Origin: an uncultured Clostridia bacterium
Lineage (GTDB): Bacteria > Bacillota > Clostridia > Oscillospirales > Oscillospiraceae
NCBI GenBank assembly: GCA_945487445.1
Contig: CALYTU010000042.1
Location: 1-11,077 of the forward strand
Reading direction: 5' to 3'
Length of the DNA: 11,077 bases
Shown here: positions 7,128 to 11,077 of the stretch, one piece after another
Layout of the letters: each line of letters starts with the position of its first letter
How positions within the stretch are numbered: the stretch's first letter is position 1
Position numbers and translations under genes: made by a program
The notes under the pieces: model-generated
The model's database searches: none
What the model was told of the DNA's origin: nothing
Seen by the model: the letters and a program-made list of their open reading frames with translations, nothing else

Positions 7128-9032
7128 TTACAGCAGTCCACAGATCAGATCGGTGTAGGCCTGGGCGTCTTCGATGGGAAGATCGGCAAGGATGAGGCCC
7201 TGGGCGTAGAGCACCTGTGCGTACTGCTTCGCCTTCTCGGGATCCTCGGCGATCAGGGTCCTGAGCTTCTGCACCACGGGGTGCTCCGGATTGAGCTGCA
7301 GGACCTTCTCCATCGGGATCGGCATATCAGGGTTCATGCGCTTGAAATACTTCTCCATCTCAAAGCTCATGCCGCCCCCGGGGACCAGGCAGACCGGGTG
7401 GCTGCCCAGATCGGCAGAGACCTCCGCCCGGACGATCTTGCCGTCGAGGGAAGTTTTTATGAAGTCCAATCCGTCCTTCCAGTCCGCCGCCGCGGCCTCG
7501 GCCGCCTTTTTCTCTTCCTCGGAAGAGAGGTCCAGATCGTCAGTGGCAAGGTTGCGGAAATCCTTCTCCGCATAATTCATCAGGGTCCGCGGCACAAATT
7601 CGTCCACGTCCTCGGTCATGAACAGCACATCAAAGCCCTTTTCCTGGAGCCGCTGATACTGGGGAAGCTGCGCCAGCCGGGCGTTGCTCTCGCCGGCAGC
7701 GAAGTAGATGTGCTTCTGGGCCTCGGGCATGGCGTCCACATATTCCTTTAGCGTCACCAGCTTCTGCTCCTTCGCGGACCAGAACAGCAGAAGATCCTGA
7801 AGCGCGTCCTTATGCATGCCGTAGTCGGCCACAACGCCATATTTGAGCTGGCGGCCGAAGGCGGCGAAGAACTTCTCATAGTCTTCCCGGCGATCCTTCT
7901 GCATGTTCAGAAGCTCCTGCTTGATCTTCTTCTCCAGATTGGCGGAGATGATGGAAAGCTGCCGGTTATGCTGCAAAAGCTCACGGCTGATGTTCAAGCT
8001 CAGATCGGCGGTGTCTACCACGCCTCGGACAAACCGGAAATGGTCGGGGATCAGGTCCTCGCAGTGCTCCATAATCATCACGCCGGAGGAGTAGAGCTGC
8101 AGGCCCTTTTTGTAATCCTTGGTGTAGAAGTCATAGGGCGCCTTAGCGGGAATATAGAGCAGGGCCTTGTAGGTGACAGCGCCCTCAACGCTGACGGGAA
8201 TATGGGCCAGAGGTTTCTCATAGTCGAAGAACTTGTCCTTGTAGAATCCGTCGTACTCTTCGTCGGACACGTCCTTTTTGGCCTTCTGCCAGACGGGAAC
8301 CATTGAATTGAGCGTCGTCAGCTCCGTATAGGTTTCCCACTCGGGCTCCTTGTCTGCGTCCTTTTCTTCTTCGGGGACCTCCTTGCGGCGGCTCTTTTCC
8401 ATCTCCATACGGATGGGATAGCGGATATAGTCGGAGTATTTCTTCACCAGATTCTGCAGCTCATACTGCTCCAGGAACCGGGAAAACTTCTCGTCGTCGC
8501 TGTCGGCCTTGAGCTTCAGGATGACCTCAGTGCCCACGGTGGTCTTCTCACAGGGAGAGACCGTGTAGCCGTCGGCCCCGGAGGACTGCCACATCCAGGC
8601 CTCGGTCTCGCCGTATTTTTTGGAGAGGACGGTCACCGTATCGGCCACCATAAAGGCAGCGTAGAAGCCCACGCCGAACTGACCGATGATGTCCACGTCG
8701 GTCTGATCTTTGTCCAGCTCCTGCTTAAACTGAAGCGAGCCGCTCCTGGCAATCGTGCCGAGATTCTGCTCCATTTCATCCCTGCTCATTCCGATGCCGT
8801 TATCCGAAACGGTCAGCAGGCCCAGCTTCTTGTCGGCCCGGAGATCAATGGCAAAGTCCTCCCGGCTCATGCCCACGTTCTGGTCCGTCAGCGCCAAATA
8901 GGCCAGCTTGTCGATCGCGTCGCTGGCGTTGGAAATCAGCTCCCGCAGGAAAATCTCCTGATGGGTGTAGATGGAGTTAATCATCATGTCCAGCAGCCGC
9001 TTGGATTCCGCTTTGAATTGCTTTTTCGCCAT
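7128..9032 (-). CDS. htpG: Molecular chaperone HtpG (bacterial Hsp90)
   Basis: HtpG is a cytosolic dimeric ATP-driven chaperone that remodels client proteins under stress. From the ATG at 9032 the product is 634 residues, normal for the family. The N-terminal GHKL ATPase domain is complete: ELISNASDA (31-39), DNGIGM (77-82), GTIARSGS (92-99, lid) and GQFGVGF (117-123). The middle domain includes the conserved 'GVVDTADLSLNISRELLQ' segment with the catalytic-loop arginine. The C-terminal dimerisation region follows, without the eukaryotic MEEVD tail, as expected. A GTG three codons upstream (9041) keeps the frame, but a GAG-rich site 8 bases before the ATG favours 9032. The stop is TAA at 7128-7130. 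It is transcribed alone, from a sigma-A-type promoter (9148-9175) overlaid by a CIRCE operator (9117-9143), so HrcA repression and heat induction are expected. Confidence 0.97.
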   Translation of the reverse strand: MAKKQFKAESKRLLDMMINSIYTHQEIFLRELISNASDAIDKLAYLALTDQNVGMSREDFAIDLRADKKLGLLTVSDNGIGMSRDEMEQNLGTIARSGSLQFKQELDKDQTDVDIIGQFGVGFYAAFMVADTVTVLSKKYGETEAWMWQSSGADGYTVSPCEKTTVGTEVILKLKADSDDEKFSRFLEQYELQNLVKKYSDYIRYPIRMEMEKSRRKEVPEEEKDADKEPEWETYTELTTLNSMVPVWQKAKKDVSDEEYDGFYKDKFFDYEKPLAHIPVSVEGAVTYKALLYIPAKAPYDFYTKDYKKGLQLYSSGVMIMEHCEDLIPDHFRFVRGVVDTADLSLNISRELLQHNRQLSIISANLEKKIKQELLNMQKDRREDYEKFFAAFGRQLKYGVVADYGMHKDALQDLLLFWSAKEQKLVTLKEYVDAMPEAQKHIYFAAGESNARLAQLPQYQRLQEKGFDVLFMTEDVDEFVPRTLMNYAEKDFRNLATDDLDLSSEEEKKAAEAAAADWKDGLDFIKTSLDGKIVRAEVSADLGSHPVCLVPGGGMSFEMEKYFKRMNPDMPIPMEKVLQLNPEHPVVQKLRTLIAEDPEKAKQYAQVLYAQGLILADLPIEDAQAYTDLICGLL

Positions 9033-9116
9033 AACTATCACTCTTTTTCATTTGAATTATCTTCTCAGTCCGCTGTGGCGGATTGAACCGTTTCAGTCAT
9101 CCGAAAATGACAGATG

Positions 9117-9143
9117 TTAGCACTCTATTTGTCTGAGTGCTAG
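9117..9143 (-). promoter_or_regulatory. CIRCE operator (HrcA binding site) upstream of htpG
   Basis: The sequence is TTAGCACTC, nine bases, then GAGTGCTAG. This matches the classic CIRCE inverted repeat TTAGCACTC-N9-GAGTGCTAA in all but the last base, with the exact nine-base spacer. It starts 4 bases downstream of the -10 box of the htpG promoter and covers the predicted transcription start (about 9141), the usual position for HrcA repression. It lies about 85 bases ahead of the htpG start codon. Confidence 0.95.
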
Positions 9144-9147
9144 CTTT

Positions 9148-9175
9148 ATTATAGCAACGAATTTCCAAATTGCAA
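9148..9175 (-). promoter_or_regulatory. Sigma-A-type promoter of htpG
   Basis: On the - strand, TTGCAA (9175-9170) is followed after 16 bases by a perfect TATAAT (9153-9148). The predicted start, near 9141, falls inside the CIRCE repeat. The 5' leader is therefore about 110 bases and contains a small TCCGC/GCGGA hairpin near 9070-9083. Confidence 0.87.
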
Positions 9176-9209
9176 GCCCTAAATTTGAAATTTACAAACT
9201 GTTCAAGAA

Positions 9210-9245
9210 AACAGGACCGCGCATCAACTGCCGCACGGTCCTGTT
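9210..9245 (-). terminator. Intrinsic terminator, distal of two after the SLH gene
   Basis: AACAGGACCG (9210-9219) and CGGTCCTGTT (9236-9245) form a perfect 10-bp stem around a 16-base loop. Read on the - strand the right arm runs into TTTTCTTG, a U-rich tail, so it should stop transcription coming from the SLH gene before the htpG promoter. The loop is longer than usual but contains short GC complementarities that could shorten it. Confidence 0.7.
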
Positions 9246-9280
9246 GCGGCGCAGACCACTGGAGAATGCGCCGATTGTGA

Positions 9281-9321
9281 CGCGAAAGCCTCGCACGGAG
9301 CTTCCGTGCGAGGCTTTCGCG
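9281..9321 (-). terminator. 19-bp perfect hairpin directly after the SLH gene
   Basis: The arms 9281-9299 and 9303-9321 are perfect complements of 19 bases around a 3-base centre. The stem begins 7 bases after the SLH gene stop (9329-9331). There is no U-run outside the stem; the T's are inside it (GGCTTTCGCG), as in the 7083-7114 terminator, where AAA and TTT also lie within the arms. It probably acts as a terminator or a 3'-end RNA stabiliser, backed up by the U-tailed hairpin at 9210-9245. Confidence 0.75.
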
Positions 9322-9328
9322 TGTTGCT

Positions 9329-10849
9329 TTACGGCACAAAGGTTTCTTCGGGGGCCCCCGGCACATAAGAGCCGAGGAATTCAGGTTCCTCTTCCTGGGG
9401 GCGAATCAGATCGTATGCCTTGTAGAGGAAGGTCACGGTCTGCGCACGGGTGCAGGATTCTCTGGGGCCGAAGGTGGTTTCGGACTTGCCGGCGGTAATC
9501 CCGTTCTCCACAGCCCAGAGGACGGCGTTATAATAATACTTTCCTTCCTTCACGTCCTCGAAGGGATTCTCGGTGGTCTCGGGCGCAGGCTTGCCCGCCG
9601 CGCACCAGAGGAAGGTGACAATCTCAGCGCGCGTACACTTGCCCTTGGGGGCGAAGGTGGTGGAAGTACTGCCGGAGGTGATGCCGTTCTCAACGGCCCA
9701 GAGCACCGGGTTGTAGTAGTACTTGCCGGACTTGACGTCTGTAAAAGGATTCTCTGTCACGTTGTGAGCCGGACGGTCCAGAGCCGTCCACAGGAAGGTC
9801 ATCACTTCGCCGCGGGTAACGGTGTCCTTGATTCCAAAGGTCGTGGCAGTCTTGCCGGCGGTAATTCCGTTGAAATACGCCCAGTCGATCGGATCGTGCG
9901 CCCAGTTGCGTTCCTTGGGCATGTCGGTGAATACCTCGGCGGCACAGAGCTTGCCCTCCTTGGTTTCGCCACAGCGAGTGCAGGTGAAACGCGCGGTGCC
10001 GTGCTTCTCGCCTTCGGCAGGCTCCGTCAGGGTTTCGGTCAGCTTCCAGGCATGACCCAGGGCGGCAATGGGCTCATCCCTGGTGTACGTCTTGCAGACG
10101 GTGCAGGTATAGCGCATCACGCCCGCTTCGGTGCAGGTTGGCTCCTGGAACACAGTGCCTTTGTCCCAGGTATGGACGCCGGTGGGATCAATGCGCTCCG
10201 TACGCTTATCGCCGCAGACGCGGCAGGTATAGGTCATGGTCCCGTATTCCACGCAGGTCGGGTTTGTCGTGACCTTGCCCTTGTCATAGGCGTGGACATA
10301 GCTGCAGACATTGTAGCCGGTCAGCCCCATATCCCGAAGGGCGTAATTATTCTCATTGATGACCGCGCGGGTAAACTCGAGCACCGCAGGGAGGAAGTAG
10401 TTCAGCAACTCCAGCATAGTCGATTTCAGCTGCGTATTATGCGTATCACCGGTAAAGTTAACAAACTTTGTGTACTTCGCTCCGTTGTAGGCTGCCGCGA
10501 CGTTGACCGTACCTGTGGTCCACTGCTCGTCATAGACCGTCACATAGGCGGCATAGGGCACCTTCATGGAAGCGGGCAGGACAACCGTGACTTCAAATTC
10601 ACTGCTGAAGATTGTGACTTCAACGTTTTTTCTCTCTTCCCAATAGCAGACAGAGAAGTAAAGAGAATTACTGGGTGAAATCAGCAGATCATCATGATAA
10701 GCCTTGCTGTCCGTGTCATGCACTCCCTGGAGAGCGATATTCTTGAGATAGTTGTACACATCGCTTTTGGATGCCGCGCTGACAGATACCGGGAGCGCGC
10801 TGACCAGCAGAATCAGGGCCAAAGCCAACGACAGGATACGTGTTTTCAT
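9329..10849 (-). CDS. Exported surface protein with three C-terminal SLH domains and Cys-rich repeats
   Basis: The 506-residue product begins with a clear signal peptide (MKTRILSLALALILLVSALP, likely cut after VSVSA near residue 25). Residues 26-180 form a region I do not recognise, rich in beta-type residues. Residues 186-301 hold about three repeats of 35-40 residues of the type 'H-x-W-D-x-G-x-V-x-x-x-P-T-C-x-x-x-G-x-x-x-Y-T-C-x-x-C'. Their cysteines are C199/C209/C212 and C239/C249/C252, and the third repeat keeps only C290/C293. Residues 303-480 contain three SLH modules (FTDM...WAYFNGITAG, FTDV...WAVENGITSG, FEDV...WAVENGITAG), the fold that holds proteins non-covalently on secondary cell-wall polymers. 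AAGGAAGGAA precedes the ATG. It has its own promoter (10904-10932) and is followed by two hairpins. It may be an S-layer-associated protein; its specific role is unknown. Confidence 0.92.
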   Translation of the reverse strand: MKTRILSLALALILLVSALPVSVSAASKSDVYNYLKNIALQGVHDTDSKAYHDDLLISPSNSLYFSVCYWEERKNVEVTIFSSEFEVTVVLPASMKVPYAAYVTVYDEQWTTGTVNVAAAYNGAKYTKFVNFTGDTHNTQLKSTMLELLNYFLPAVLEFTRAVINENNYALRDMGLTGYNVCSYVHAYDKGKVTTNPTCVEYGTMTYTCRVCGDKRTERIDPTGVHTWDKGTVFQEPTCTEAGVMRYTCTVCKTYTRDEPIAALGHAWKLTETLTEPAEGEKHGTARFTCTRCGETKEGKLCAAEVFTDMPKERNWAHDPIDWAYFNGITAGKTATTFGIKDTVTRGEVMTFLWTALDRPAHNVTENPFTDVKSGKYYYNPVLWAVENGITSGSTSTTFAPKGKCTRAEIVTFLWCAAGKPAPETTENPFEDVKEGKYYYNAVLWAVENGITAGKSETTFGPRESCTRAQTVTFLYKAYDLIRPQEEEPEFLGSYVPGAPEETFVP

Positions 10850-10903
10850 GGGATCGTTCCTTCCTTTTTACTAACAACCTATGGTTATATTTTAGCCGCT
10901 TAG

Positions 10904-10932
10904 ATTATAGCATCTTTGTAATTATTTTGCAA
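10904..10932 (-). promoter_or_regulatory. Sigma-A-type promoter of the SLH protein gene
   Basis: On the - strand TTGCAA (10932-10927) is followed after exactly 17 bases by a perfect TATAAT (10909-10904). This predicts a start near 10897 and a leader of about 48 bases before the ATG at 10849. The boxes are the same as those of the htpG promoter, but there is no CIRCE here. Confidence 0.87.
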
Positions 10933-10940
10933 GCAAAATA
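10923..10940. promoter_or_regulatory. 18-bp dyad over the -35 box of the SLH gene (candidate operator)
   Basis: TATTTTGC (10923-10930), AA, GCAAAATA (10933-10940) is a perfect inverted repeat with 8-base arms. It overlaps the -35 hexamer at 10927-10932, and a further half-site-like TTGCAAAAAT follows at 10941-10950. Its position suits a repressor site. The region is very AT-rich, so a chance or DNA-curvature explanation remains open. Bases 10951-11026 show no other feature I can support. Confidence 0.4.
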
Positions 10941-11026
10941 TTGCAAAAATATATCTAAAGATTCAACGCTGTTCGGCGGGTCTTTCCGTGATTTTTCACA
11001 GTACCGGCAGGGTTCTTTTCCCCGGC

Positions 11027-11077
11027 GTATCTGTTCAGTATCCTGTCATTTCGAGGCGATTCATCGCCGAGAAATCC
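11027..11077. repeat. Second copy of the inverted-repeat element arm, cut by window end
   Basis: These 51 bases are the exact reverse complement of 2981-3031, the right arm of the 123-bp element upstream of rqcP. They include the outer terminal repeat, the CTGTCATTTCGA block, the small GGCGAT/ATCGCC hairpin and the GAGAAATCC block. The match stops precisely at the outer repeat end (11027) and may continue past the window. It is most simply a second, inverted copy of the same element. Confidence 0.85.

Noticed and set aside
6113..7141. - strand open frame of 342 codons over the membrane protein gene and the decayed gene
   Set aside because: It spans the strong terminator and overlaps the end of htpG, its composition is basic and Gly/Arg-rich, and it shows no domain. 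The + strand readings have proper start signals.
7035..7751. + strand open frame of 238 codons over the htpG 3' end
   Set aside because: It is antisense to conserved htpG coding sequence and crosses the terminator hairpin. No ribosome binding site or domain was seen.
9764..10678. + strand open frame of 304 codons opposite the SLH gene
   Set aside because: It mirrors the SLH and Cys-repeat coding sequence on the other strand and has no independent coding evidence.
1..11077. CRISPR arrays, tRNA or rRNA genes, integrases, toxin-antitoxin or phage-defence modules
   Set aside because: No regularly spaced short repeats, no tRNA-like cloverleaf with expected T-loop motifs, and no open frame with features of recombinases, restriction enzymes or toxins was seen.

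Overview
The window looks like a chromosomal segment of a moderately GC-rich Gram-positive anaerobe, most likely a clostridial member of the Oscillospirales. This is inferred from strong AGGAGG-type ribosome binding sites, sigma-A-type promoters, an HrcA/CIRCE heat-shock operator, an RqcP (YabO-type) S4 protein, a two-HKD cardiolipin synthase and an exported protein with three SLH domains. No phage, plasmid, transposase, CRISPR or tRNA/rRNA signal was seen.

Layout. Bases 1-2739 are the 3' 97% or so of uvrA (+). The 316-base gap after it is occupied by two structured elements: a 100-base imperfect palindrome (2775-2874) and a 123-bp MITE-like inverted-repeat element (2909-3031). The right arm of the second element recurs exactly, in opposite orientation, at the right edge of the window (11027-11077). 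A + strand run follows: rqcP, cls, a secreted or membrane-anchored unknown protein, a DUF1294 membrane protein, a second single-pass membrane unknown, and the wreck of a secreted-protein gene. It ends at a strong bidirectional terminator (7083-7114). On the - strand, htpG (Hsp90) has a clear promoter with a CIRCE operator over the predicted start site. Upstream of it lie two terminator-type hairpins and an SLH-domain surface protein gene with its own promoter and an 18-bp dyad over the -35 box.

Function. The genes are mostly housekeeping and stress functions: nucleotide excision repair (UvrA), ribosome quality control (RqcP), anionic phospholipid synthesis (Cls), chaperone (HtpG) and cell envelope (SLH protein and small membrane proteins). 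The + strand genes from rqcP to the pseudogene are closely spaced (about 22-64 bases) and may be co-transcribed.

I found no convincing new multi-gene system. The observations most worth following are the two intergenic palindromic elements, HrcA-type control of htpG, the decayed secreted-protein gene and the dyad in front of the SLH gene.
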